Assembly (NCBI GenBank): GCA_963811635.1
Contig: CAWESB010000012.1
Span: 1-64,000, forward strand
DNA length: 64,000 nt
Source of the DNA: JAIBJN01 sp963811635
GTDB taxonomy: Bacteria; Actinomycetota; Thermoleophilia; Gaiellales; Gaiellaceae
Direction: 5' to 3'
Shown: in pieces, positions 8,780-16,867 of the stretch
Position numbering within the stretch: position 1 is the stretch's first letter
Layout: each line of letters begins with the position of its first letter
The notes under the pieces: generated by a model
Seen by the model: the letters and a program-made list of their open reading frames with translations, nothing else
Databases searched by the model: none
What the model was told of the DNA's origin: nothing
Position numbers and translations under genes: made by a program

Positions 8780-9420
8780 ATGCCCCCGCGCATCGCTGCG
8801 ATCTGCGGGCTGCTCGCGTCGGTGACCTTCATCGCCGGCCTCGTCGTCGGCGACCTCGTCCAGTCCGCAGCCGTTCAGCCCCGCCGACGACGACATCAGC
8901 GACCTCGGTGCGGCCACGGCGACCCAGCCGTGGATCTACAACCAGATCGCCGCGAACCTGAACGGCCTGCTCATCATCGCGTTCGCGCTCGGCCTCTGGA
9001 GCGCGCTCGGAGCGGGGTGGCTCGCGCGCCTGGGCGTCCTCTGCCTGGCCGTTCTCGGGCTCATGCGGTTCCTCGAAGGGTTTCTCCGGCTGGACTGCCA
9101 GGGCATCGACACCGGCTGCGACAACACCTCGTGGCAGGCCGACGGTCACGGGATCGAGTCGGGGATCTCGGCGGCGCTCTTCTTCATCGCCCCGCCGGTG
9201 CTCGCGTTCGCGTTCAGGCGCCTCCCGGACTGGCGCGGCCTGTGGCTCCCGACGCTCCTCGCGGTGCCGGCCGTCATCGCCGTGAGCGTCCTCTTCAGCG
9301 TCATCGGCGACGGCGCGGCCGTGCGTGCGGCGAGCGTCACCTGGTTCCTCTGGCTCGGCCTCGTCGCGCTCTGGCTGCTCCAGCTCGACCGGGGTCGGAA
9401 CCGTCGGACCGACTCGGTAG
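8780..9420 (+). CDS. DUF998-like integral membrane protein (frameshifted)
   Basis: About 213 residues with several hydrophobic segments, resembling DUF998 membrane proteins (FSPADDDISDLGA, LLIIAFALGLWSALG, MRFLEGFLRLDCQG, GIESGISAALFFIAPP). The start ATG 8780 and first 30 residues are in one frame. The DUF998 core begins one base later near 8870, so one extra base is present there. The second frame runs without stop into dnaE. A further one-base shift in GGGG at 9400-9403 would end the protein at TAG 9418-9420, so the 3' end is my inference. Function unknown. Confidence 0.6.
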
Positions 9421-9423
9421 TCT
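9418..9423 (+). promoter_or_regulatory. -10 element of dnaE
   Basis: TAGTCT followed by 12 nt and ATG 9436. Its first three bases are the likely stop codon of the upstream gene. Confidence 0.45.
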
Positions 9424-9435
9424 GGCCCAGCGCGC

Positions 9436-12400
9436 ATGGCCGAGTTCGTCCACCTCCACGTCCACTCCGAGTACTCGATCCTCGACGGGGCCTGCCGGAT
9501 CCCGGAGCTGGCGGCACGCGCTGCCGAGCTGGAGATGCCGGCCGTCGCGCTCACCGACCACGGCAGCCTCGCCGGCGCGGTCGAGCTCTACCGGGAGGCC
9601 GGGAAGCAGGGCGTCAAGCCGCTGCTCGGCTGCGAGGTCTACGTCGCCGACGACCGGCTCGCGCAGCGGAAGGGCTACGCCCACCTCACGCTCCTCGCCG
9701 AGACGAACGAGGGCTACGCGAACCTGATCAAGCTCGCCTCGGCGGGCTTCCTCGAGGGCTACTACTACAAGCCGCGGGTCGACTGGGACCTGCTCGCCTC
9801 GCACGCCAAGGGCCTCGTCGCGCTCTCCGGCTGCCTCTCGGGCCGGGTCTGCAAGGCGCTCGAGAACGGCAACCGCGGCGAGGCCGAGTCCGAGGTCTCG
9901 CGGCTGGCCGACATCTTCGGGCGCGAGTCCGTCTACCTGGAGATCCAGGACGCCGGGCTCGAGGTGCAGAAGGGGATCAACGCCTCGCTCGCCGAGATCG
10001 CCGCCACGACCGGCCTCCCGCTCGTCGCCACCGGCGACGTCCACTACCTCCGGCACGAAGACGCGCGCGCGCACGAGGCGCTGCTCTGCATCCAGTCCGG
10101 GGACACGCTCGCCAACCCGAACCACTGGCGCTTCGACACCGACCAGTTCTACTTCAAGACGCCGGAGGAGATGGCGCAGGACTTCGCCGACTACCCGGAG
10201 GCGGTGCGGCGGACGCTCGAGATCGCCGAGCGCTGCTCCGTCTCGATCGAGCTCGGCGTCATCCGGCTGCCGCACTTCGCGACGCCGGACGGCCGCGACG
10301 CGTTCGACTACCTCGTCGAGCTCTGCGAAAAAGGCCTGCAAAAGCGCTACGGAACGGTGACGCCGGAGCTCCAGGACCGGCTCAAGTTCGAGCTGAAGAC
10401 GATCCGGGAGATGGGCTTCGCCGACTACTTCCTGATCGTCTGGGACTTCATCCGCTTCGCGAAGACGAACGGGGTCGGCGTCGGGCCGGGCCGCGGCTCG
10501 GCGGCCGGGTCGATCGTCGCCTACGCGCTCGAGATCACGGACATCGACCCGATCAAGTACGACCTCCTCTTCGAGCGCTTCCTCAACCCGGGCCGCAAGT
10601 CGATGCCCGACATCGACATCGACTTCTCGGTCTACGGCCGCGACCAGGTCATCAACTACGTCGCCGACAAGTACGGCCGCGACCAGGTGGCGCAGATCAT
10701 CACCTTCGGGACGATGATGGCGCGCGCCGCGGTGCGCGACGCCGGCCGCGTGCTCGACATCCCCTACGGGACCGTCGACAAGATCGCGAAGCTGATCCCG
10801 GAGGGCCCGAAGGTCTACCTGGCCGAGTGCATGAAGCCGGGCGCCGAGCTGAAGCAGGCCTACGACGCCGACGAGATCGTCCGCCAGGTCGTCGACCTGG
10901 CGACGCCGCTCGAGGGGCTCGTCCGCCAGGACTCGATCCACGCCGCCGGCGTCGTCATCGGCGACCGGCCGCTGACCGAGTACCTGCCGCTGCAGCAGAA
11001 GGGCGCCGACCAGGAGGTCGTCACCCAGTTCGCGATGGAGGACGTCGAGGCGCTCGGGCTCCTGAAGATGGACTTCCTCGGGCTGCGGAACCTCGACGTC
11101 ATCGACAAGGCGGTCGGCCTCGTCGGCGGCGTCGACATCGCCAAGATCCCGCTCGACGACCCGAAGACGTACGAGATGCTCGCGCGCGGGGAGTCGACCG
11201 GCGTCTTCCAGTTCGAGTCCTCCGGGATGCGCGAGGCGCTGCGGCAGGTGAAGCCGACGGAGTTCGAGGACCTGATCGCGCTCGTCGCCCTCTACCGGCC
11301 CGGGCCGATGGCCTACATCCCGGTCTACGCGAAGCGGAAGCACGGCCAGGAGCAGGTCAGCTTCCTCGACGACCGCCTGCGCCCGATCACGGAGCCGACG
11401 CTCGGCCTCTGCATCTACCAGGAGCAGTACATGGAGATCGCCAAGCAGCTCGCCGGCTTCTCGCCCGCCGAGGCCGACGACCTGCGCAAGGCGATCGGCA
11501 AGAAGATCCACACGCTGATGGCGTCCCTCAAGGACAAGTTCCTGGAGGGCTGCGCGGCGAACGGGGTGACGCCGGCGGTGGCGACCCAGCTCTGGAAGGA
11601 CATGGAGCAGGCGCAGGACTACTCCTTCAACAAGTCGCACGCCGCCTGCTACGGGCTGATCGCCTACCGCACCGCCTACCTGAAGGCGAACTGGCCGGCG
11701 GAGTACATGGCCGCGCTGATCTCCTCGGTCATGACCACGAAGGACCGGGTCCCCTTCTACGTGGCCGCCTGCGACGAGATGGGCATCGAGGTCGAGCCGC
11801 CCGACGTGAACGTCTCGGTCGAGGACTTCCGCGTCGTCGAGGACAAGATCCGCTTCGGGCTCAACGCCGTCAAGAACGTGGGGGAGAGCGCCGTCCGCTC
11901 GATCCTGGCCGCGCGCGAGGAGGGCGGGCCGTTCCCGACGATCTGGGACTTCTGCGAGCGCGTCGACCCGCAGCAGGTGAACAAGCGCGCCCTGGAGAGC
12001 CTCGTCAAGTCGGGCGCGCTCGACTCGACCGGGGCGACGCGGCGGGGGATGCTGGACGTCCTCGAGGACGCGCTCACCTCCGGCGGGCGACTGATCGCCG
12101 ACCGCCTCGCCGGGCAGAGCTCGATCTTCGACCTGGGCGAGGAGGCCGAGCAGGGCGACCGGCGGGCGCACCACCGGCCGATCCCGGCCGAGGAGTTCGA
12201 GAAGCGGGAGCTGCTGGCGCTCGAGAAGGAGAGCCTCGGCCTCTACGTCTCCGAGCACCCGCTCGACTCCGTGCGCGACCAGCTCCGCCGCAAGACCGAC
12301 TGCCGCCTGGCCGACGTCGAGCGCCGGCGCGACGGCGAGGTGGTCACCGTCGGCGGCATCGTCAGCGCGATCAAGCAGCTGACGACGAAGAAGGGCGACC

Positions 12401-12819
12401 CGATGGTCTTCCTCCGCCTCGACGACCTGTCCGGGTCGCTCGAGACGGTCGTCTTCAACTCCGTCTACGCGGCCGCGCGCGAGCTGCTCGAGGCCGACCG
12501 CGTCCTCGTCGTCAAGGGCCGGGTCGACCACAAGGAGGGCGAGACGAAGCTGATCGCGATGGAGATCGCGCCCTTCGAGGCTTCCTCGGACAAGGGCGAG
12601 GTGCGGCTGCGCATCGACGCGCGCAAGGCGCCGGCGGGAACGATCCGCGAGCTCGCCGAGGTCGTGCGCCGCTTCCCGGGGGAGGCCGAGGTGCTCCTCG
12701 AGCTCGAGACCTCGGGCGGGCCCCAGACCTATGCGTTCGGGCCGGAGTTCCGCGTGCGGCCGGAGCCGGACTTCCACGCCGAGGTCAAGGCGCTCCTCGG
12801 CGAAGCGGCGATCCGCTAG
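9436..12819 (+). CDS. dnaE: DNA polymerase III alpha subunit
   Basis: Replicative polymerase subunit of 1127 residues. It has an N-terminal PHP domain with metal ligands (HLHVHSEYS at 6-14, LTDHGSLAGA near 40), the palm catalytic aspartates in MPDIDIDFS near 390, fingers sequence (GVFQFESSGM, CIYQEQYME, FNKSHAACYGL), tandem helix-hairpin-helix sequence and an OB-fold (GGIVSAIKQLTTKKGDPM). The intact PHP metal site suggests proofreading by this domain, as known for many actinobacterial DnaE1 proteins. The stop lies back-to-back with that of a convergent small gene (TAGCTA). Confidence 0.97.
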   Translation: MAEFVHLHVHSEYSILDGACRIPELAARAAELEMPAVALTDHGSLAGAVELYREAGKQGVKPLLGCEVYVADDRLAQRKGYAHLTLLAETNEGYANLIKLASAGFLEGYYYKPRVDWDLLASHAKGLVALSGCLSGRVCKALENGNRGEAESEVSRLADIFGRESVYLEIQDAGLEVQKGINASLAEIAATTGLPLVATGDVHYLRHEDARAHEALLCIQSGDTLANPNHWRFDTDQFYFKTPEEMAQDFADYPEAVRRTLEIAERCSVSIELGVIRLPHFATPDGRDAFDYLVELCEKGLQKRYGTVTPELQDRLKFELKTIREMGFADYFLIVWDFIRFAKTNGVGVGPGRGSAAGSIVAYALEITDIDPIKYDLLFERFLNPGRKSMPDIDIDFSVYGRDQVINYVADKYGRDQVAQIITFGTMMARAAVRDAGRVLDIPYGTVDKIAKLIPEGPKVYLAECMKPGAELKQAYDADEIVRQVVDLATPLEGLVRQDSIHAAGVVIGDRPLTEYLPLQQKGADQEVVTQFAMEDVEALGLLKMDFLGLRNLDVIDKAVGLVGGVDIAKIPLDDPKTYEMLARGESTGVFQFESSGMREALRQVKPTEFEDLIALVALYRPGPMAYIPVYAKRKHGQEQVSFLDDRLRPITEPTLGLCIYQEQYMEIAKQLAGFSPAEADDLRKAIGKKIHTLMASLKDKFLEGCAANGVTPAVATQLWKDMEQAQDYSFNKSHAACYGLIAYRTAYLKANWPAEYMAALISSVMTTKDRVPFYVAACDEMGIEVEPPDVNVSVEDFRVVEDKIRFGLNAVKNVGESAVRSILAAREEGGPFPTIWDFCERVDPQQVNKRALESLVKSGALDSTGATRRGMLDVLEDALTSGGRLIADRLAGQSSIFDLGEEAEQGDRRAHHRPIPAEEFEKRELLALEKESLGLYVSEHPLDSVRDQLRRKTDCRLADVERRRDGEVVTVGGIVSAIKQLTTKKGDPMVFLRLDDLSGSLETVVFNSVYAAARELLEADRVLVVKGRVDHKEGETKLIAMEIAPFEASSDKGEVRLRIDARKAPAGTIRELAEVVRRFPGEAEVLLELETSGGPQTYAFGPEFRVRPEPDFHAEVKALLGEAAIR

Positions 12820-13032
12820 CTAGACGCGGCCGGTCTGCGCGCGCGCGCCGGCGTGGCGGCGGTTGCGGTAGGCGGCGACCAGGCGGCGAAGCGCGCCCTG
12901 GCGCGGCTCGTAGACCTCGGGCTCGGCGTCGCGGAGAGCGGGGCCCTGCTGCGGGCGGCCGCCGAGGATGCTGCCGGCGACGGACACGGGGTGGAGGTCG
13001 AGGAGATCGTTCCTGTGATTGCTCATGTCCAC
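12820..13032 (-). CDS. small hypothetical protein
   Basis: Seventy residues from ATG 13032 (an equally possible start is the second Met, MSNHRNDLLDLHP). Nearly every codon ends in G or C, as in the real genes around it. The C-terminal part is basic (GALRRLVAAYRNRRHAG). No known domain is recognised and no membrane segment is present. It converges on dnaE with adjacent stop codons. Confidence 0.55.
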   Translation of the reverse strand: MDMSNHRNDLLDLHPVSVAGSILGGRPQQGPALRDAEPEVYEPRQGALRRLVAAYRNRRHAGARAQTGRV

Positions 13033-13128
13033 AGGACGGCCTGGGCGCAGAAATCTTCCCCAGACCGTATGAACGGCGTATTAAGGCCTCGTTAACCGTG
13101 CACTTCACCCGGTAGGGGGACAACCGCT

Positions 13129-13147
13129 GCTTCGTTCTAGCCGAAGC
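13129..13147. promoter_or_regulatory. small hairpin in the leader of the 13157 gene
   Basis: GCTTCG and CGAAGC form a perfect 6-bp stem with a 7-nt loop. GAAGCT (13143-13148) also fits a -10 hexamer 8 nt before ATG 13157. Role unknown. Confidence 0.3.
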
Positions 13148-13156
13148 TGGAGATAC

Positions 13157-13381
13157 ATGAGCGGAAGGAACCCCACGATGCCTGCGGTAGAACTCGAACT
13201 CGAAATCGACGCCGAAGCGGAGCTCGTCAGGAGCTGGCGCACGGAGGAGCTCGAGCGCGCCGGTTATCCGGCGGCGCAGGCCAGGGAGCTGGCCGACCTC
13301 ACCTACGTCGACCTTCACCTGGCCACCGATCTCCTTCGCCAGGGCTGCTCCACCGATCTCGCGCTCAAGATCCTCGTCTAG
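13157..13381 (+). CDS. small conserved acidic protein, unknown function
   Basis: Seventy-four residues (67 if the second ATG at 13178, preceded by GGAAGG, is the start). It has an acidic N-terminus (ELELEIDAEAE) and a helical remainder (WRTEELERAGYPAAQARELADL, DLHLATDLLRQG). It looks like a short soluble actinobacterial protein with no assigned function. It is transcribed toward lgt and ends 61 bp before it. Confidence 0.65.
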   Translation: MSGRNPTMPAVELELEIDAEAELVRSWRTEELERAGYPAAQARELADLTYVDLHLATDLLRQGCSTDLALKILV

Positions 13382-13430
13382 ACGAGGCGGCGTACCACCC
13401 CTTCACCGGGAAGCGCGCGCGGCGGGCCGG

Positions 13431-13436
13431 TAGGCT
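13431..13436 (+). promoter_or_regulatory. -10 element of lgt
   Basis: TAGGCT followed by 6 nt and GTG 13443, consistent with a leaderless mRNA. Confidence 0.5.
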
Positions 13437-13442
13437 CTCGCC

Positions 13443-14336
13443 GTGCCGGTGCTCGGAACTCTTCTCGGCTCGATTCCGAGCCCGTCGAGCGGTGAGATCG
13501 ACCTGGGCCCGTTCCAGGTGCACGCCTACGGGCTCATGCTCCTGCTCGGGATCATCGCCGCCACCTGGGTGACGGGCCGGCGCTGGACGGGCCGCTGGGC
13601 GTTCTGGAACGACCCGCGCGGGGACCTCGTCTTCCGCGTCGCCATGTGGGGCGTCCTCGCCGGCATCGTCGGCGCCCGCCTCTACCACGTGATCACGAGC
13701 TGGAGCACGGTCGACGACGAATGGTGGGAGCCCTTCGCCGTCTGGGAGGGCGGCCTCGGCGTCTGGGGCGGGATCGGCGCCGGCGTGCTCGTGGGCGCCT
13801 GGGTCGTGCACCGCTCCGGCGAGAGCGTCTACGCCTTCATGGACGCGGCCGCGCCCGGGCTCCTGCTCGCGCAGGCGATCGGCCGCTGGGGCAACTACTT
13901 CAACCAGGAGCTGTTCGGGAAGCCGAGCGACCTGCCGTGGGCGCTCGAGATCTCCCCGGAGAACCGCCCGGTCGACTACGCGCTCTCCCCGACCTTCCAC
14001 CCGACGTTCCTGTACGAGTCGCTCTGGTGCCTGCTCGGGGTCGGCGTCCTCCTGCTCGTCGAGCGCCGCTTCAAGCTGAAGCCGCCGGGGCTCTTCGCCG
14101 TGTACGTCCTCTGGTACTGCGTCGGGCGCTTCGGCATGGAGCTCCTGCGCATCGACGAGGCGCACGAGTTCCTCGGGCTGCGCCTGAACGCCTGGGTCTC
14201 GATCGTCGGCTTCGTGCTCGCCCTCCTGGCGCTGATCTGGTCGCAACGACGCACGCCGAGCGGGCGCAAGCCGTCGGCGCCGCCTCCGCCGCCGGAGGGG
14301 CCGAAGATGGCCATCCCGAAGGGCCGCGTCCGGTAG
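13443..14336 (+). CDS. lgt: phosphatidylglycerol-prolipoprotein diacylglyceryl transferase
   Basis: Membrane enzyme that adds diacylglycerol to the lipobox cysteine of prolipoproteins. The 297 residues hold seven or so hydrophobic segments, the family core GRWGNYFNQELFG near residue 150 with its conserved Arg and Asn, and HAYGLMLLLG near the N-terminus (the conserved YG region). The C-terminal tail is charged and proline-rich (PPPPPEGPK). A lipoprotein client, the DUF3352 protein at 27253-28602, is in the same window. GTG 13443 follows a leaderless-type promoter. Confidence 0.95.
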   Translation: MPVLGTLLGSIPSPSSGEIDLGPFQVHAYGLMLLLGIIAATWVTGRRWTGRWAFWNDPRGDLVFRVAMWGVLAGIVGARLYHVITSWSTVDDEWWEPFAVWEGGLGVWGGIGAGVLVGAWVVHRSGESVYAFMDAAAPGLLLAQAIGRWGNYFNQELFGKPSDLPWALEISPENRPVDYALSPTFHPTFLYESLWCLLGVGVLLLVERRFKLKPPGLFAVYVLWYCVGRFGMELLRIDEAHEFLGLRLNAWVSIVGFVLALLALIWSQRRTPSGRKPSAPPPPPEGPKMAIPKGRVR

Positions 14337-14342
14337 CACCAC

Positions 14343-14348
14343 TAGCAT
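14343..14348 (+). promoter_or_regulatory. -10 element of scpA
   Basis: TAGCAT followed by 7 nt and ATG 14356. Confidence 0.5.
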
Positions 14349-14355
14349 CGCGGCC

Positions 14356-15085
14356 ATGGCGGTCGCGGTGCGTGAGCTACCCCTCGACCTCGACGCGTTC
14401 GAGGGTCCATTCGACCTGCTGCTCACGCTCGTCCTGCGGGAGGAGCTGGAGTTGCGGGACGTGGACGTGGCCGAAATCGTCTTGGCGTTCGTGGAGACGC
14501 GCGCGGAGCGCGGCCAGCTCGACCTCGAGGCTTGCGGTGAGTTCCTCGTGCTCGTGGCCGCGCTCCTCGAGCTCAAGGCGCGGGGCCTGTTCCCCGGCGA
14601 GGAGCTCGACCTGGAGGGGCTCGACCCGGAGGAGGCGGCCGAGGAGCTGGCCGAGCGGCTGGCGGCGTACCGCCGCTTCCGGGCGGCCGCGGGCTGGCTG
14701 GACGAGCGGCTCGCGGGCGAGTCCGACCGTTACTTCCGCCTCGGGGCGGCACCGCTCGCGCCGGCGCCCTCGCGCCAGGTCGCGCAGCAGGATCCCAGCC
14801 GGGCTCGTCGTCGCGCTGCGCTCGCTCGCGGCGGCCGTGCCCGAGCCCTCGCTCCGCCACCTCGTGCTCACCTACCCGCCGCTCTCGCGCTTCCTCGACC
14901 GCTTCCGCTCGCTCCTGAAGGCGCGCGGCCGCTTCGCCTTCGACAACGAGGTCGACCGGCTCTCGCGCGTGGAGCAGATCGTCGCCTTCCTCGCCCTGCT
15001 CGAGCTGCGCAAGCGCAACGAGGCGCGGATCGCGCAGGCCGGGCCCTTCGAGCCGATCACGGTATGGAACGCCTCCGCCTCGTAG
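14356..15085 (+). CDS. scpA: segregation and condensation protein A (frameshifted)
   Basis: Kleisin subunit that bridges the SMC heads in the condensin complex. The N-terminal half (FEGPFDLLLTLVLREEL, LEACGEFLVLVAALLELKA) runs from ATG 14356. The C-terminal winged helix (FAFDNEVDRLSRVEQIVAFLA, ending ITVWNASAS) is in the next frame. Removing one C from CCC at 14794-14796 joins them as QQDPAGLVVAL, giving about 242 residues, a normal ScpA length. ScpB overlaps its end by 22 nt and the partner SMC is at 56249-58417. The break is most likely a sequencing indel. Confidence 0.88.
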
Positions 15086-15654
15086 AGAACCCCGTCGACC
15101 GGCTCGCCCGCACGATCGAGGCGCTGCTCGTGATCGCCTCGAAGCCGCTCTCCGTCGCCGAGCTCGCCGTTGCGACCGAGGAGGAGGAGGAGCGCGTCGA
15201 GACCGCGCTCGGCCTGATCGCCGGCCGCTTCCGCGAGGGCCGAAGCGGAGTCGTGCTCGAGCACGTCGCCGGCGGCTACGCCTACCGCGCGGCGCGCGAG
15301 GCGGCCGACGCCTGCGCGCGCCTCGTCGAGCGCCCGGTCCAGCGAGGGCTGACGCAGGCTTCGCTCGAGACCCTGGCGGTCGTCGCCTACCTCGGCCCGG
15401 TTTCGCGGCCCGAGATCGCCCGCATCCGCGGCGTCGCCGCCGACTCCGCCGTCGCGGGCCTGGTCGAGCGCGGCCTGATCGCCGAGGCCGGCCGCGACCG
15501 GGAGGGGGGCGCCGTTCGCTACGAGACGACGCCGCTCTTCGAGCGCGTCTTCGGGCTCACCGACCGCTCCGAGCTCCCCGAGCTCGAGGAGCTCGCCGGC
15601 GACGTCGAGGAGCTGCGCTCGCGGCTCGAGGACGTCGCCCGCCGCCCTGCCTGA
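15064..15654 (+). CDS. scpB: segregation and condensation protein B
   Basis: Second accessory subunit of SMC-ScpAB, 196 residues with the two winged-helix domains of the family (IEALLVIASKPLSVAELA; QASLETLAVVAYLGPVSRPEIARIRGV; GLIAEAGRDREGGAVRYETT). ATG 15064 lies inside the end of scpA, which implies translational coupling. The C-terminal tail is acidic (ELPELEELAGDVEEL). The stop TGA overlaps a possible CTG-initiated small gene. Confidence 0.93.
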   Translation: MERLRLVENPVDRLARTIEALLVIASKPLSVAELAVATEEEEERVETALGLIAGRFREGRSGVVLEHVAGGYAYRAAREAADACARLVERPVQRGLTQASLETLAVVAYLGPVSRPEIARIRGVAADSAVAGLVERGLIAEAGRDREGGAVRYETTPLFERVFGLTDRSELPELEELAGDVEELRSRLEDVARRPA

Positions 15655-15815
15655 CCGACGGCGAGGTCTTCGAGATCGTCGCGGGCGCCGCCGCGCGCAG
15701 CTTCCTCACCAAGCTCGTGGACGGCCTCGGCGGGCAGCCGGACGCGGAGTACGCGAAGCTCGACCCGGCGCTGCTCGACGCGCTCGTCGTCGGCCGTCCG
15801 ATCGAGAGCCCCTAG
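15651..15815 (+). CDS. putative 54-residue protein with CTG start
   Basis: From 15651 an open frame reads LTDGEVFEIVAGAAARSF, then LTKLVDGLGG and LVVGRPIESP, to TAG 15813-15815. Practically every codon ends in G or C, as in flanking genes, so it looks coding. No ATG/GTG/TTG is available; CTG 15651-15653 overlaps the scpB stop as CTGA, like the usual ATGA coupling. It could also be a piece of a longer gene cut by an indel. The product is not recognised. Its stop codon lies in the left arm of repeat element R1. Confidence 0.4.
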   Translation: MTDGEVFEIVAGAAARSFLTKLVDGLGGQPDAEYAKLDPALLDALVVGRPIESP

Positions 15816-15982
15816 GAGGGTTTGACGAAATACCGGCTGTGCCGCCGGGCCGCGCTGCTCGCCTCGAGAGCTGCGTCCTCGGTCGCGCCCGTAGCTCCTC
15901 GCTACGAACGCTCCCTGCGTCCTTGTCTCGGAGCGACCATCGCACCCCGGCGACGAGCAGTACTCCGCCAAACCCTCCTAGG
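15811..15982. repeat. structured intergenic element R1 (R family)
   Basis: A 172-bp element bounded by a perfect 14-bp inverted repeat, CCTAGGAGGGTTTG (15811-15824) and CAAACCCTCCTAGG (15969-15982). Inside are box 1 GCGTCCTCGGTCGCGCCC (15873-15890), hairpin CGTAGC/GCTACG (15890-15906), and box 2 starting CCTGCGTCCTTG (15914). GGTCGC (15881-15886) can pair with GCGACC (15933-15938) around that hairpin. R2 (32711-32879) and R3 (58431-58581) share both boxes. It separates two convergent genes, and both TAG stops fall in its CCTAGG ends. It could be a bidirectional terminator, a MITE with CTAG target duplication, or a small RNA. Confidence 0.8.
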
Positions 15983-16269
15983 AGTCGCGGACGATCTGCT
16001 CGGCCTCCTCGCGCGTGAACGCGCGGAGGGTCTCGGTCGTCACCTGCCCGTGCTTGCCGAGCTCGATGAGCACCTGGTAGGCGGCCTCGTCGTCGGGCGC
16101 CTCGAAGATCTCGACGACGTCGAAGCGCCCGAGAGTCACGTAGGCATCCACGAGCGCTGCCCCCGCGCGCCTCGATCGCCTGCTCCGCCTCCTCGACCCG
16201 GTCCCGCCAGGCCGGGATGCCGCTCATCCCCTGCGACGTGAATTTCATGAGGGTGATGTAAATCGGCAC
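15978..16269 (-). CDS. GYD-domain protein (frameshifted)
   Basis: Small alpha/beta protein of about 96 residues in the GYD family, function unknown. The start GTG 16269 gives MPIYITLMKFTSQGM. After about 36 residues the frame changes, and the family core AYVTLGRFDVVEIFEAPDD, VLIELGKHGQVTTETLRAFT and EEAEQIVRDS continues to TAG at 15978-15980. One extra G in the GGGGG run at about 16166-16170 explains the break. A leaderless-type -10 (CATGAT on the minus strand, 16276-16281) lies 6 nt before the start. The stop codon is in the right arm of R1. Confidence 0.75.
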
Positions 16270-16301
16270 GCCGGGATCATGACAGCCCCATCAGGGACGG
16301 A

Positions 16302-16332
16302 GGGAGGGGCCGGGTGCTTTCCGGCCCCTCCC
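16302..16332 (-). terminator. strong hairpin terminator downstream of 16342 gene
   Basis: GGGAGGGGCCGG (16302-16313) and CCGGCCCCTCCC (16321-16332) form a perfect 12-bp stem with loop gtgcttt, 9 bp after the stop of the minus-strand gene ending at 16342. No U-tract follows, which is common in GC-rich actinobacteria. Confidence 0.6.
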
Positions 16333-16341
16333 TCGCCAGGC

Positions 16342-16803
16342 CTAGCCGATGACGTGGAACACGAAGTCGAACTCGGTCGCGCTCCGCGCGTGGAGGTCCA
16401 TCGTGCCGCGGGCGTTCCGGTAGGCGCCCGTGCCTCCCGTGATCGCGAGCGTCGAGTCGGCGGCATCGTAGAACGGGCCCTCGACCGTGATCTGCCCACG
16501 CGGCAGGAACGTCGTCCAGTAGCACTCCCAGGCCTCGCCGACGACGGTGCGGACGCACTGGCCCTGGTCGCTCCCTACCTTCTCCCCGCTGCGCGCGTCG
16601 AAGACCTCGTTCGCGAAGGTGAGCGTGTCGCCGACCGAGTCGCCGGTCGGCGGAAGGTCGACGACGGTGTCCGTCGTGGCACGCTCGAAGACATGGATCC
16701 GCTTCCCGCCCCCTGACGATGCGGCCCCGGTGCTGCCCGCTGCGAGCGTCACCGCGAGAGCGGCTGCAGCGGCGAGGGCGATGAGGGTGAGCAGGCGCTT
16801 CAT
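16342..16803 (-). CDS. secreted allene oxide cyclase/dirigent-like barrel protein
   Basis: A 153-residue exported protein. The N-terminus (MKRLLTLIALAAAAALAVTLAAG) is a typical signal peptide with likely cleavage near residue 30. The mature part has the beta-barrel pattern of allene oxide cyclase/dirigent-like proteins, with the telling ITGGTGAYRNARGTM segment near residue 120 and DFVFHVIG at the end. Bacterial members have no firm function. Start ATG 16803 is preceded by GAGGAGGAG as ribosome binding site and by TAGGGT as a possible -10. It is divergent from rluB. Confidence 0.75.
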   Translation of the reverse strand: MKRLLTLIALAAAAALAVTLAAGSTGAASSGGGKRIHVFERATTDTVVDLPPTGDSVGDTLTFANEVFDARSGEKVGSDQGQCVRTVVGEAWECYWTTFLPRGQITVEGPFYDAADSTLAITGGTGAYRNARGTMDLHARSATEFDFVFHVIG

Positions 16804-16855
16804 GGCTCCTCCTCTCGTGGTGGATCGCCCGACCCTACGCCCGCCCCCGGGAGAG

Positions 16856-16861
16856 CACAAT
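16856..16861 (+). promoter_or_regulatory. -10 element of rluB
   Basis: CACAAT followed by 6 nt and GTG 16868. Confidence 0.4.
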
Positions 16862-16867
16862 GATGCC

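Noticed and set aside
9337..12777. A 1146-codon open frame antisense to dnaE, and other long antisense frames (for example opposite aroG, fakA and ffh).
   Set aside because: In very GC-rich DNA stop codons are scarce in the frame mirrored on biased third positions. The translations are Arg/Asp/Glu/Val-rich low-complexity strings without domains, while the sense frames encode clear families.
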